64,000 bases of DNA from Flavobacterium psychrophilum (GTDB lineage: Bacteria; Bacteroidota; Bacteroidia; Flavobacteriales; Flavobacteriaceae), in the NCBI GenBank assembly GCA_945890865.1, contig CAMDDB010000007.1:25784-89783 (forward strand), written 5' to 3'. The number at the start of each line of letters is the position of its first letter. Positions within the stretch are counted from its first letter, which is position 1. The translations under genes were made by a program, and so were the position numbers. Below, piece after piece: positions 1 through 9,027 of the stretch. The notes beneath the pieces were generated by a model that saw only the letters and a list, made by a program, of their open reading frames with translations, had not been told where the DNA came from and made no database searches.

Positions 1-723
1 ACTTTTCTAGAAATTATCTTAGGAATTGACAACATCATTTTTATCTCAATTGTAACCGGTAAACTCCCTTTAGAAAAACGCAAAAAAGCTACTCAATTAG
101 GCTTATTTTTAGCCATGTTTATGCGTATTGCCTTATTGTTCGGTATTACATTGTTAATTGCGATGAAAGCGGCTTGGTTTAGTTTTGATTTGGGATGGTT
201 TTCTGCCGATATCACGGGTCAAGCATTGATTTTGTTATTAGGCGGTCTGTTCCTAATTTATAAAAGCACCAAAGAAATCCATGAAAAAGTAGACCACAAA
301 GGTGAAGAAGAAAAAACAATGAAAACGGCTTCCGCTAAATCATTCGGAAGCGTAATTGTTCAAATATTATTAATCGATTTAATCTTTTCAGTAGACAGTA
401 TATTAACAGCTGTTGGAATGACCAATGGAATTGAAGGTGCTTTAGTTATTATGATTACAGCTGTTGTTATTTCGGTTGGCATTATGATGTTATTTGCAGT
501 TCCTGTAGGTAATTTTGTCAACACCAATCCTTCCATTCAAATATTAGGTTTAGCATTCTTAATCTTAATCGGATTTATGCTAATTACAGAAAGTATGCAC
601 CTCTCACATGCCGAATTAGCCGGTGAATACGTGGGTGCCGTTCCTAAAGGTTATTTATATTTTGCTATCGCATTCTCACTTGCCGTAGAATTTATTAACA
701 TGAAAATGCGTAAGAAAAATTAA
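1..723 (+). CDS. TerC family integral membrane protein (5' end outside window)
   Basis: The reading frame is open from base 1, so the start lies to the left; about 240 residues are visible. The first visible residues (LEIILGIDNIIFIS) and the later LIDLIFSVDSILTA are the paired acidic membrane motifs typical of the TerC/Alx family. In that family they are thought to bind or move metal ions such as manganese across the inner membrane. Several hydrophobic segments alternate with a charged loop (around KSTKEIHEKVDHKGEEEK), and the protein ends in a basic tail. It converges on the formate-THF ligase gene with only 5 bases between the stop codons and no obvious terminator. Substrate is not determinable from sequence; the family call is firm. 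Confidence 0.9.
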   Translation, partial: TFLEIILGIDNIIFISIVTGKLPLEKRKKATQLGLFLAMFMRIALLFGITLLIAMKAAWFSFDLGWFSADITGQALILLLGGLFLIYKSTKEIHEKVDHKGEEEKTMKTASAKSFGSVIVQILLIDLIFSVDSILTAVGMTNGIEGALVIMITAVVISVGIMMLFAVPVGNFVNTNPSIQILGLAFLILIGFMLITESMHLSHAELAGEYVGAVPKGYLYFAIAFSLAVEFINMKMRKKN

Positions 724-728
724 AATTA

Positions 729-2402
729 TTAAGACAATCCCGTTATTTTTCCTTCGTTATCAATATCAATTCGTTCGGCATTAGGAACCGCAGGTAAGCC
801 TGGCATTCGCATTACTTCTCCTAACAAGGGTACAATAAACCCAGCGCCACTCGCAATTTCAAATTCACGCACCGTGATATGAAAATGGGTAGGACGTCCT
901 ATTAATTTTTCATTATCTGAAAAACTGGCTGGGGTTTTAGCCATACAAACCGAAAAATGACCAAATCCTAAATCGTTAATCATTTTTAATTGGGTTCGTG
1001 ATTTGGGAGTAAATTCAACTGCATTCGCTCCATAAATTTTTGTTGCCACCGTTTTTATTTTATATTCAATACTATCCGAAGGTTGGTATAACGGCTTATA
1101 ATTAGCTGTTCCTTCCTCAATAGCAGCAATAACTTTTTGCGCCACTTCTGCTGAGCCTTTTCCGCCTTCTGCAAATGCTCTACTTACAATTGCTACAACC
1201 CCTTTAGTCGCACAAAGTTCGATGAGCTTATTGTATTCTGCTTGGGTGTCGTCTGGAAACGCATTGATACAAATCACAGGATTTAATCCAAATTGCTGCA
1301 TGTTCTCAATGTGTTTTTCTAAATTGCAAAATCCTTTTTCAATTGCACTAACATTTTCTGTTTTGAAATCTTCTGCGGCTAATCCTGCATGATGCTTAAT
1401 AGCCCGAATAGTCGCAACTAAAACCACAGCATCGGGTTTTAAACCACTTTGTTCGCATTTGATGTGCAGAAACTTCTCTGCGCCTAAATCGGCGCCAAAA
1501 CCAGCCTCAGTAACTACATAATCCCCTAAAGACATTCCCATCTTGGTTGCAATTGCGGTATTCGTTCCTTGTGCAATACTTGCAAAAGGTCCGCCATGCA
1601 AAATGGCTGGGTTACCGTCAATTGTTTGAACTAAATTGGGTTTAATAGCATCTTTCAATAGGGTAGCCATAGCGCCAACAATCTTTAAATCTCGAGCAAA
1701 AACTGCTTTTCCATCCAAAGTTTTTCCTACATAAATATTACCTAATCTAAATTTTAAATCTTCTAAATCCTTAGCTAAGCACAATATTGCCATTATTTCT
1801 GATGCAGGAGTGATGTTAAAATTGTCTTCACGCATGACGCCATTAGCTTTTGCACCAACACCAATAATAATTTGTCGTAACGAACGATCGTTCATATCCA
1901 TTACTCGCTTCCAGGCAATCGATTTTGGATCTAGTTGTAATGAATATTTGGTGTTTTGTAAATTGTTATCAATGATTGCCGAAAGCAAATTATTAGCCTT
2001 CTCAATGGCAGAAAAATCGCCTGTGAAATGCAAATTAATATCCTCCATAGGCAACACCTGAACATAACCACCACCAGCTGCTCCGCCCTTTAATCCAAAA
2101 ACAGGACCCAATGAAGGTTCGCGCAATACTGCAATTGCTTTTTTACCGATGTAATTCAGTCCGTCGGTTAGCCCAATCGACATGGTTGTTTTACCCTCTC
2201 CATATTTGGTAGGCGACATAGCTGAAACCAAAATCAACTTTCCTTTAGGGTTTTCTTGCTGCAAGTATAAAGGTAATTTGGCTTTATACTTGCCATAATA
2301 TTCTAAATCTTCTTCTGGAATATTGATTTTTTTAGCGATTTCTTTGATGTGAGACATGGTTGCGTTTTGCGCAATTTCAATATCTGATGGAAATGTTGCC
2401 AT
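729..2402 (-). CDS. fhs: Formate--tetrahydrofolate ligase
   Basis: ATP-dependent cytoplasmic enzyme that joins formate to tetrahydrofolate, giving 10-formyl-THF for purine and formyl-Met synthesis. The 557-residue length is normal for the family. The P-loop PTKYGEGKTT lies at residues 64-73 and the glycine-rich LKGGAAGGGYVQVLP follows at about 105-120. The end AGFIVPLLGEVMRMPGLP is the conserved C-terminal signature. The start is the ATG at 2402; a weak -7-like TAATTTTA sits about 26 bases upstream. It follows the terminator of parC and is probably monocistronic. With the two folE genes and serC/serA it belongs to the folate and one-carbon theme of the window. Confidence 0.97.
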   Translation of the reverse strand: MATFPSDIEIAQNATMSHIKEIAKKINIPEEDLEYYGKYKAKLPLYLQQENPKGKLILVSAMSPTKYGEGKTTMSIGLTDGLNYIGKKAIAVLREPSLGPVFGLKGGAAGGGYVQVLPMEDINLHFTGDFSAIEKANNLLSAIIDNNLQNTKYSLQLDPKSIAWKRVMDMNDRSLRQIIIGVGAKANGVMREDNFNITPASEIMAILCLAKDLEDLKFRLGNIYVGKTLDGKAVFARDLKIVGAMATLLKDAIKPNLVQTIDGNPAILHGGPFASIAQGTNTAIATKMGMSLGDYVVTEAGFGADLGAEKFLHIKCEQSGLKPDAVVLVATIRAIKHHAGLAAEDFKTENVSAIEKGFCNLEKHIENMQQFGLNPVICINAFPDDTQAEYNKLIELCATKGVVAIVSRAFAEGGKGSAEVAQKVIAAIEEGTANYKPLYQPSDSIEYKIKTVATKIYGANAVEFTPKSRTQLKMINDLGFGHFSVCMAKTPASFSDNEKLIGRPTHFHITVREFEIASGAGFIVPLLGEVMRMPGLPAVPNAERIDIDNEGKITGLS

Positions 2403-2461
2403 AAGGTAATGGATTAAAAATTGGATCTAAAATTATGCGACATGCAGCGCAGTAAATTGAA

Positions 2462-2498
2462 TAAAAAAAGACCTACAAGAATTTAAAACTTGCAGGTC
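2462..2498 (-). terminator. Rho-independent terminator of parC
   Basis: Inverted repeat GACCTACAAG (2470-2479) / CTTGCAGGTC (2489-2498), 10 bp with one wobble and a 9-base loop. On the minus strand it is followed by a run of seven T (2463-2469). It lies 7 bases beyond the parC stop codon. Confidence 0.85.
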
Positions 2499-2504
2499 AA
2501 AATT

Positions 2505-5207
2505 TTATTCTAATGACAATGTAATTTGTCCGTCTTCGTTAAACTCAGTTTGTATATCTAAAGAAAGATTACTTTCTTCAGAAACTTCCATTTCTTCTGG
2601 AGCAATTTCTTCCGGTTCTTCATACGGTAACGATTCTAATAAATTGATCTGTTTGATCTTGTCGGCTGTCAATTGGTTACCTAAAGCTTTAATTCCTTTA
2701 ACGGCTATAAATTGCTCTAAATCAATAGTTTGATTTTCTTTTTGAATCCCTTTTAGTTTTGCAAAAATTACCTCAGCAACCGGACGCCAATCGGTGGAAA
2801 CGATTTCTAATTGCGAGTTGGAATGTTCGGTTATAAAAATTTCCTCTTTGTTTTCATTTTCAACTAAGAAACGTTTTATAAAATAGCGATCTTTTTCACC
2901 ATCATAATACACACAAGTGATCGGCTTATTAGGATTCCATTTCTCCAGCACAATCATGTCTTCCTCGAAGTGAGTGGTTATTTCAGGTATTATGGTTTTT
3001 AGTTTACCCGATTGATTAACAATCAACAAGCGATCATTGGGTCGGAATTCACCTAAGAGCTCTCCTCTTCCATCTACATTTAAACGTTGTACAGTATCAT
3101 CAAACCAAACTTTTCGGGGTCGCAACGTTGAAATTCCTTTTTCTTTTAATTCGATTTTTCTAATTGGATATTTGGTCACTGTATTTCCGCGAGACGCTCT
3201 TCCTTTAATGGCGATGTCTGAAAAATCAACATCCCATTTTAGCTTTTTAACACTTCCCACTTGTCGCAATAAAATGGTAACTACTTCAGCTTCACCATTT
3301 GGATTGGCTGAAAAATACAATACTTGCGAACCTGGTTTTTCTTGTGTTAAATCGTAGAATTTATCACGAGTTACACCCGAAACATTAAAACGTTTGATAA
3401 AAGTAGCACCATTGTTACCATCGCGGTAGATCATATTATAAATGGTTCGCTTGTCGTTTTTATCGAATACCGCAATGTGGATAATATCTTTTCCAACAAA
3501 TTTCTTATCATCTACTTTGGCGACCATCATTTTTCCATCGCGGAGAAATACGATCACATCATCAATATCAGAACAATCGGCTACGTATTCGTCTTTTTTT
3601 AATCCGGTACCAAAGAACCCTTCTTCTCGATTGACATAAAGTTTTGTATTACGCAACACTACCTTCGTAGCTTCAATGTTGTCAAAATTTCGCAATTCGG
3701 TTTGGCGCTCGCGCCCTATTCCGTATTTATCTTTTAATCGTTGGAAAAAATCAATGGTATAATCAATAATATGGTCCAAATGATATTTTACCTGCTCCAT
3801 TTCAGCTTCCAATTTCGAAATCCCTTCATCGGCTTTATCCGAATCAAATCGGGTAATACGAATCATTGGAATTTGCGTTAATTTTTGCAAATCATCATCG
3901 TTGATTTCACGGACAAAAGATTTTAAAAACGGCTTAAATTGGTCATACATATAATGATACAACGATTCTCTATCCGAATACAATTTAAAATCGATGTACA
4001 TTTCCTCACGAATGAAAATCTTTTCTAAGGTAGCAAAATGCCATTTGTTTTCTAATTCGTCTAACTGAATTTCCAATTCGCGTTTGAGCAAATCAACCGT
4101 TCTGTTGGTCGAAATTTTCAACATATCGGTTACCCCAATAAACAAAGGCTTATGGTTTTCAATTACACAGCCTAGAGGCGCAACCGAAGTTTCACAAGCG
4201 GTGAACGCATACAAGGCATCAATGGTTTTATCAGGAGATACACCCGGTGGAAGGTGAATTAAAATTTCAACCTCAGCAGCCGTATTGTCTTCAATTTTTT
4301 TAATTTTGATTTTACCTTTTTCGTTAGCTTTCAAAATACTATCAATCAACGAAGAGGTATTGGTTGAAAACGGAATTTGGGTTATGACCAACGTTTGTTT
4401 GTCTAATTGTCCAATTTTTGCCCGCACCCGCACTCTACCGCCACGCATTCCATCGTTATAATTGGAAACATCCGCAATACCGGCCGTTGGAAAATCAGGA
4501 AATAAGGTAAATGGTTTTCCTTTCAATACTTTTATGGAACAATCGATTAATTCATTAAAATTATGTGGCAATATTTTGGTCGATAATCCTACGGCAATTC
4601 CTTCGGCTCCTTGGGCTAATAACAAAGGAAACTTTACTGGAAGATTGATGGGTTCGGCACGTCGTCCATCATAAGACATGCCCCATTCGGTAATTTTTGG
4701 CGAATACAATACATCGTGACCAAATTTAGAAATTCGGGCTTCAATATAACGAGAGGCTGCGGCACTATCTCCTGTTAAGATATTTCCCCAGTTTCCTTGC
4801 ATGTCGATGATCAGGTCTTTTTGTCCAATTTGCACCATGGCGTCACCAATACTCGCATCTCCGTGCGGGTGATACTGCATGGTGTGCCCCACGATATTCG
4901 CTACTTTATTGTAACGCCCATCGTCTAACTCTTTCATGGAGTGCATAATTCGACGTTGCACCGGTTTGAATCCGTCTTCAATCGCCGGAACAGCTCGCTC
5001 CAAAATTACATACGAAGCATAGTCCAAAAACCAATCTTTGAACATTCCTGTAACCTTGGTAATGGTATCTTCTGGATTTTCGTTGTTTTCGTAAAAATGA
5101 TGTCCCGTAGACACATGGATATCCTCAAAACCTTCCTCGTTACTGGATGATTCTTGGTTTTCGAAATTGTCGTCTTCAGGAATAATGTTATCTTCTTCGT
5201 CTTTCAT
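2505..5207 (-). CDS. parC: DNA topoisomerase IV subunit A
   Basis: DNA breakage-reunion subunit that works with ParE to decatenate and relax DNA. A 50-residue acidic leader precedes the GyrA/ParC fold. HPHGDASIGDA at 113-123 is the quinolone-resistance region, and the catalytic tyrosine is Y154 in SAAASRYIEAR. A coiled-coil tower region follows, then a degenerate C-terminal beta-pinwheel. The last 35 or so residues are an acidic tail rich in E. At 900 residues it is longer than E. coli ParC because of the two tails. It lies 74 bases downstream of parE on the same strand, so the two form a parE-parC operon. The residue at the position of E. coli ParC Ser80 is Ala118. Assignment as ParC rather than GyrA rests on pairing with parE. 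Confidence 0.96.
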   Translation of the reverse strand: MKDEEDNIIPEDDNFENQESSSNEEGFEDIHVSTGHHFYENNENPEDTITKVTGMFKDWFLDYASYVILERAVPAIEDGFKPVQRRIMHSMKELDDGRYNKVANIVGHTMQYHPHGDASIGDAMVQIGQKDLIIDMQGNWGNILTGDSAAASRYIEARISKFGHDVLYSPKITEWGMSYDGRRAEPINLPVKFPLLLAQGAEGIAVGLSTKILPHNFNELIDCSIKVLKGKPFTLFPDFPTAGIADVSNYNDGMRGGRVRVRAKIGQLDKQTLVITQIPFSTNTSSLIDSILKANEKGKIKIKKIEDNTAAEVEILIHLPPGVSPDKTIDALYAFTACETSVAPLGCVIENHKPLFIGVTDMLKISTNRTVDLLKRELEIQLDELENKWHFATLEKIFIREEMYIDFKLYSDRESLYHYMYDQFKPFLKSFVREINDDDLQKLTQIPMIRITRFDSDKADEGISKLEAEMEQVKYHLDHIIDYTIDFFQRLKDKYGIGRERQTELRNFDNIEATKVVLRNTKLYVNREEGFFGTGLKKDEYVADCSDIDDVIVFLRDGKMMVAKVDDKKFVGKDIIHIAVFDKNDKRTIYNMIYRDGNNGATFIKRFNVSGVTRDKFYDLTQEKPGSQVLYFSANPNGEAEVVTILLRQVGSVKKLKWDVDFSDIAIKGRASRGNTVTKYPIRKIELKEKGISTLRPRKVWFDDTVQRLNVDGRGELLGEFRPNDRLLIVNQSGKLKTIIPEITTHFEEDMIVLEKWNPNKPITCVYYDGEKDRYFIKRFLVENENKEEIFITEHSNSQLEIVSTDWRPVAEVIFAKLKGIQKENQTIDLEQFIAVKGIKALGNQLTADKIKQINLLESLPYEEPEEIAPEEMEVSEESNLSLDIQTEFNEDGQITLSLE

Positions 5208-5281
5208 TTTTATGCTGAATTATTTCAGTATACTTATTCTTAATATAAATTTAGTGCTCACAATAAACTGATCATAGAATC

Positions 5282-7138
5282 TTAATTTTTTTCTACAACA
5301 TCCAACTCCACTTTCAAATTGTTGATAATAAACTCTTGGCGATCAGGGGTGTTTTTACCCATGTAAAACTCTAACAAGGTTTCAATAGATGTTGCTTTAT
5401 CTAACATGACAGGATCCAATCGGATGTCTTGACCAATGAAGTGTTTGAACTCGTCGGGCGAAATTTCTCCCAATCCTTTGAATCGGGTAATTTCTGGTTT
5501 TGGCTTTAGTTTTTCAATGGCGTTTACGCGTTCTTCATCGCTGTAGCAATAAATCGTTTCTTTTTTATTTCGCACACGAAACAAAGGGGTTTGTAAAATA
5601 TACAAATGTCCGTCTTTGATCAACTCTGGAAAAAACTGCAAGAAAAACGTAATCAACAACAAGCGAATGTGCATCCCATCGACATCGGCATCGGTTGCAA
5701 TTACGATATTGTTGTACCGCAAATCGCCCATGTCTTCCTCAATGTTTAAAGCCGCTTGTAACAAATTGAATTCTTCGTTTTCGTACACAATTTTCTTGGT
5801 CATTCCATACGAGTTTAACGGCTTACCCCGTAAACTAAACACCGCTTGCGTATTGACATCACGACTTTTCGTAATCGAACCCGAAGCTGAATCTCCCTCG
5901 GTAATAAAAAGCGTACTTTCTAAACTTCTTGGATTTTTTGCATCGGTTAAGTGCACCCTACAATCGCGTAATTTTTTATTGTGAAGACTGGCTTTTTTTG
6001 CACGGTCTTTGGCTAATTTTCGAATACCCGAGAGTTCTTTACGTTCGCGCTCAGCTTGTAAAATTTTGCGCAATAAGGCCTCAGCAACTTCGGGGTTTTT
6101 ATGTAAGAAATTATCTAGCTTGGTTTTGATGAAATCATTCACAAAAGAACGTACAGAAGGACCATTCGGACCAATTTCGGTAGAACCCAACTTAGTTTTG
6201 GTTTGTGATTCAAATACCGGCTCTTCCACTTTAACTGCTACTGCAGAAACAATTGATTTCCGAATATCTGAAGCCTCAAAGGGTTTGTTGTAAAACTCTT
6301 TGATGGTTTTTACAATTGCTTCACGAAAAGCACCTAAATGTGTACCTCCTTGTGTGGTATTTTGTCCGTTTACAAAGGAATGATATTCTTCTGAATATTG
6401 AGATTTACTATGGGTAATTGCCACTTCGATATCATCGCCCAACAAATGAATTGTTGGGTATACCATATCATCTTCATGAATGGCTTCCTCTAATAAATCT
6501 TTTAAACCGTTATCTGAAAAATACTTTTCCCCATTATAAAAAATGGTCAATCCCGTATTGAGATAACAGTAATTTTTGAGCATCTTGATGACGTACTCAT
6601 TTCGGTATTTATAATTCTTGAAAATTGCTTCATCGGCAATAAAGGAAACTTTGGTTCCTTTGCGCTTTGTAGATTCTTGAACGTCTTCTTCTAACGTTAA
6701 ATTTCCAGCAGAAAATTCCGCTGCTTTTTGTTGGTTATCACGAACCGATTCTACTCTGAAATAATTGGAAAGGGCATTGACAGCTTTTGTTCCTACCCCA
6801 TTTAAACCAACCGATTTTTTGAAGGCTTTGGAATCGTATTTCCCACCTGTGTTCATTTTTGAAACGACATCGACCACTTTTCCTAAAGGAATACCTCGGC
6901 CATAATCTCGCACGGTAACGAGTTTATCTTTAATGGTAACTTCAATGGCTTTGCCGGCACCCATGACAAACTCATCGATACAGTTATCCAATACTTCTTT
7001 TAATAAAATATAAATACCATCATCGGGTGACGACCCATCACCTAGTTTTCCGATATACATACCGGGACGCATACGAATATGTTCTTTCCAATCGAGGGAA
7101 CGTATATTGTCTTCGGTATATTGATTTTGTTCTAACAT
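5282..7138 (-). CDS. parE: DNA topoisomerase IV subunit B
   Basis: ATPase subunit of topoisomerase IV. The GHKL ATPase motifs are DNCIDE (51-56), GRGIP (80-84) and [14 protein letters not shown] (111-124). The transducer domain follows, then the TOPRIM metal site EGDSASG (414-420) with DADVDG (483-488). The C-terminal motif [12 protein letters not shown] is present. At 618 residues it is the short ParE form without the GyrB tail insert. A distinct full-length gyrB lies at 31.4-33.3 kb, which supports the ParE call. It is the first gene of the operon with parC. The start is the ATG at 7138; no convincing TAnnTTTG box was seen just upstream. Confidence 0.96.
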   Translation of the reverse strand: MLEQNQYTEDNIRSLDWKEHIRMRPGMYIGKLGDGSSPDDGIYILLKEVLDNCIDEFVMGAGKAIEVTIKDKLVTVRDYGRGIPLGKVVDVVSKMNTGGKYDSKAFKKSVGLNGVGTKAVNALSNYFRVESVRDNQQKAAEFSAGNLTLEEDVQESTKRKGTKVSFIADEAIFKNYKYRNEYVIKMLKNYCYLNTGLTIFYNGEKYFSDNGLKDLLEEAIHEDDMVYPTIHLLGDDIEVAITHSKSQYSEEYHSFVNGQNTTQGGTHLGAFREAIVKTIKEFYNKPFEASDIRKSIVSAVAVKVEEPVFESQTKTKLGSTEIGPNGPSVRSFVNDFIKTKLDNFLHKNPEVAEALLRKILQAERERKELSGIRKLAKDRAKKASLHNKKLRDCRVHLTDAKNPRSLESTLFITEGDSASGSITKSRDVNTQAVFSLRGKPLNSYGMTKKIVYENEEFNLLQAALNIEEDMGDLRYNNIVIATDADVDGMHIRLLLITFFLQFFPELIKDGHLYILQTPLFRVRNKKETIYCYSDEERVNAIEKLKPKPEITRFKGLGEISPDEFKHFIGQDIRLDPVMLDKATSIETLLEFYMGKNTPDRQEFIINNLKVELDVVEKN

Positions 7139-7226
7139 AGTCAGATTTTGGATTTTGTGCTAATATAGATGAAATCAGACAATATTAAAAGATGCGTATC
7201 TATAACTTATTGACATATTTATCAAA

Positions 7227-7258
7227 CAAAAAACCGCTGAATGGCTTCAACGGTTTTT
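7227..7258 (-). terminator. Terminator of ychF
   Basis: Hairpin AAAAACCG-TGAA / TTCA-CGGTTTTT around 7227-7257, with a 4-base loop and a single internal mismatch. The minus strand continues with T-rich sequence. It lies 36 bases after the ychF stop codon. Confidence 0.75.
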
Positions 7259-7293
7259 GTTATTAATTGCTATTGCTTGGTTCTTCGCAATGA

Positions 7294-8388
7294 TTACACG
7301 TTAAAACGGAAATGCATGACATCGCCATCTTTGACAATGTATTCTTTTCCTTCCACTCGTAATTTTCCAGCTTCTTTAACTTTGGCCTCCGAACCATAAT
7401 TTGAGAAATCTTCGAAAGCAATTACTTCGGCACGAATGAATCCTTTTTCAAAATCGGTATGGATAACTCCCGCTGCTTTTGGGGCGGTATCTCCAATATT
7501 GATGGTCCAAGCGCGTACTTCTTTAACACCGGCTGTAAAATAGGTTTGTAATTTTAATAATCTATAGGCTGCACGAATTAAAACTGCCGATCCTGGTTCG
7601 GTCAATCCCATGTCTTGCAAAAACATTTGGCGTTCATCGTAACTTTCCAATTCGGTAATATCTGCCTCGGCTCCCACCGACAAAATAATTACTTCGGCTT
7701 GTTCGTCTTTTACCAATTCGCGCACTTGGTCTACATATTTGTTTCCGTTTACGGCTGAGGCCTCATCTACATTACAAACATATAAAACAGGTTTGGTTGT
7801 GATTAATTGAAATTCTTCCAACAAATCGACCTCATCTTGATTTTGAGGAACTACCGTGCGGGCTGATTTTCCTGTTAATAAGGTTTCTCGAATTCTATCT
7901 AACAATGCTTTTTCAGCTTGCGCTTCTTTATTACCGGTTTTAGCGGCGCGATTGGTTTTTTCTAAACGTTTTTCAACGGTTTCCAAATCTTTTAATTGCA
8001 ATTCGATATCGATGGTTTCTTTATCACGAATCGGATTTACATTGCCATCTACGTGGACAATATTATCGTTATCAAAACAACGCAACACATGAATTATGGC
8101 GTTACATTCTCTGATGTTTCCTAAGAACTGATTTCCCAATCCTTCTCCCTTACTAGCGCCTTTAACTAAACCTGCAATATCTACAATATCTACAGTTGCC
8201 ATTTGAACCCGCTCAGGATTTACCAATTCTTCTAAACGAGTAATACGCGGATCGGGTACATTGACCACACCAATATTGGGTTCAATGGTACAAAACGGAA
8301 AGTTGGCACTTTGCGCTTTAGCGTTTGACAAACAATTAAATAAGGTTGATTTTCCAACATTGGGCAATCCTACAATTCCTGCTTTCAT
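7294..8388 (-). CDS. ychF: YchF family translation-associated ATPase
   Basis: OBG-family P-loop NTPase that binds ribosomes and prefers ATP over GTP; in other bacteria it takes part in stress and redox responses. G1 is GLPNVGKST at residues 7-15. DIAGLVKGASKGEGLGNQFL gives G3 and the switch region. The base-specificity motif is NVDE (about 210) rather than NKxD, the mark of YchF. A C-terminal TGS domain ends in VKDGDVMHFRFNV. At 364 residues it is full length. A good -7 box (TATATTTG) lies 75 bases upstream of the ATG. The gene is flanked by terminators on both sides and is probably transcribed alone. Confidence 0.96.
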   Translation of the reverse strand: MKAGIVGLPNVGKSTLFNCLSNAKAQSANFPFCTIEPNIGVVNVPDPRITRLEELVNPERVQMATVDIVDIAGLVKGASKGEGLGNQFLGNIRECNAIIHVLRCFDNDNIVHVDGNVNPIRDKETIDIELQLKDLETVEKRLEKTNRAAKTGNKEAQAEKALLDRIRETLLTGKSARTVVPQNQDEVDLLEEFQLITTKPVLYVCNVDEASAVNGNKYVDQVRELVKDEQAEVIILSVGAEADITELESYDERQMFLQDMGLTEPGSAVLIRAAYRLLKLQTYFTAGVKEVRAWTINIGDTAPKAAGVIHTDFEKGFIRAEVIAFEDFSNYGSEAKVKEAGKLRVEGKEYIVKDGDVMHFRFNV

Positions 8389-8462
8389 ATCTATTTGATA
8401 ATTTTTTTTAAGTGATATCTAACGCAAAGCGTTTCATTTTGAATGTGTTTTTTAAAAGAATG

Positions 8463-8470
8463 CAAATATA
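8463..8470 (-). promoter_or_regulatory. Putative -7 box TATATTTG for ychF
   Basis: Exact match to the Bacteroidota -7 consensus TAnnTTTG, reading on the minus strand, 75 bases before the ychF ATG. No clear TTG about 20 bases upstream. The leader it would create contains a 13-base palindrome, AACGCAAAGCGTT (8421-8433). Confidence 0.55.
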
Positions 8471-8508
8471 CTTCTATTAATTGAAAAAAATAATAAAATC
8501 AATACGGG

Positions 8509-8537
8509 CAAAAAAAATCCCGATTCATATCGGGATT
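8509..8537 (-). terminator. Terminator of the ferredoxin gene
   Basis: Perfect 9-bp inverted repeat AATCCCGAT (8516-8524) / ATCGGGATT (8529-8537) with a TCAT loop. The minus strand continues into a run of eight T. It sits just past the ferredoxin stop codon. Confidence 0.9.
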
Positions 8538-8541
8538 AAAT

Positions 8542-8892
8542 TTACTCATTATGTAAAAAAGCTTGTCTGTTTAAAAGTGTTTCTTCACTTTCCACATGGT
8601 TGTCGTCGGGCACGCAACAATCTACAGGACAAACCGCGGCGCATTGTGGTTCTTCGTGAAACCCTTTGCATTCAGTACATTTACCAGGAACGATGTAGTA
8701 AATATCATCTGAAATTGGAGTTTGTGCTGCATCAGCATCTACTTCAGTTCCATCCGCTAAAATTACTTTTCCTCTAATTTTTGTTCCGTCTTTGTATCTC
8801 CAATCGTCGGCTCCTTCATAAATTGCAGTATTGGGACATTCGGGTTCACAAGCCCCACAATTGATACATTCATCCGTTATTATAATTGCCAT
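8542..8892 (-). CDS. Dicluster [4Fe-4S] ferredoxin
   Basis: Small cytoplasmic electron carrier of 116 residues. The first cluster motif is [11 protein letters not shown] (Cys 9, 12, 15, 19). The second is [17 protein letters not shown] (Cys 72, 75, 84, 88), whose eight-residue gap is that of Allochromatium (Alvin)-type ferredoxins. Two more cysteines follow at 92-93. Unusually, about 50 residues separate the two motifs instead of the usual 20 or so. The C-terminal tail (NRQAFLHNE) fits the Alvin-type C-terminal helix. It is divergently transcribed from the LuxC-like acyl-CoA reductase gene. The partner enzyme is unknown. Confidence 0.93.
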   Translation of the reverse strand: MAIIITDECINCGACEPECPNTAIYEGADDWRYKDGTKIRGKVILADGTEVDADAAQTPISDDIYYIVPGKCTECKGFHEEPQCAAVCPVDCCVPDDNHVESEETLLNRQAFLHNE

Positions 8893-8900
8893 TTTATTAC

Positions 8901-8932
8901 GTTTAGTTGTTTAAAAGTTTAATTGTTTGAAA
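8901..8932. repeat. Two tandem 16-bp imperfect repeats upstream of the ferredoxin gene
   Basis: GTTTAGTTGTTTAAAA (8901-8916) is followed directly by GTTTAATTGTTTGAAA (8917-8932); the copies match at 14 of 16 positions. They begin 9 bases upstream of the ferredoxin ATG, so they probably lie in its leader or promoter. Confidence 0.7.
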
Positions 8933-8954
8933 GTTATTCACTTATTGATTAAAC

Positions 8955-8987
8955 TTTTGGCTAATGCCTTTTCACTCACTATCTTTG
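8955..8987 (+). promoter_or_regulatory. Flavobacterial promoter for the acyl-CoA reductase gene
   Basis: TTTTG at 8955-8959, a 20-base spacer, then TATCTTTG at 8980-8987. This matches the Bacteroidota -33 (TTG/TTTG) and -7 (TAnnTTTG) elements with the expected spacing. The ATG lies 40 bases downstream. It is the best-formed plus-strand promoter in the window. Confidence 0.75.
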
Positions 8988-9027
8988 TGCAAAATTACAA
9001 TGTAAACCACATATATACAAGTCACAA

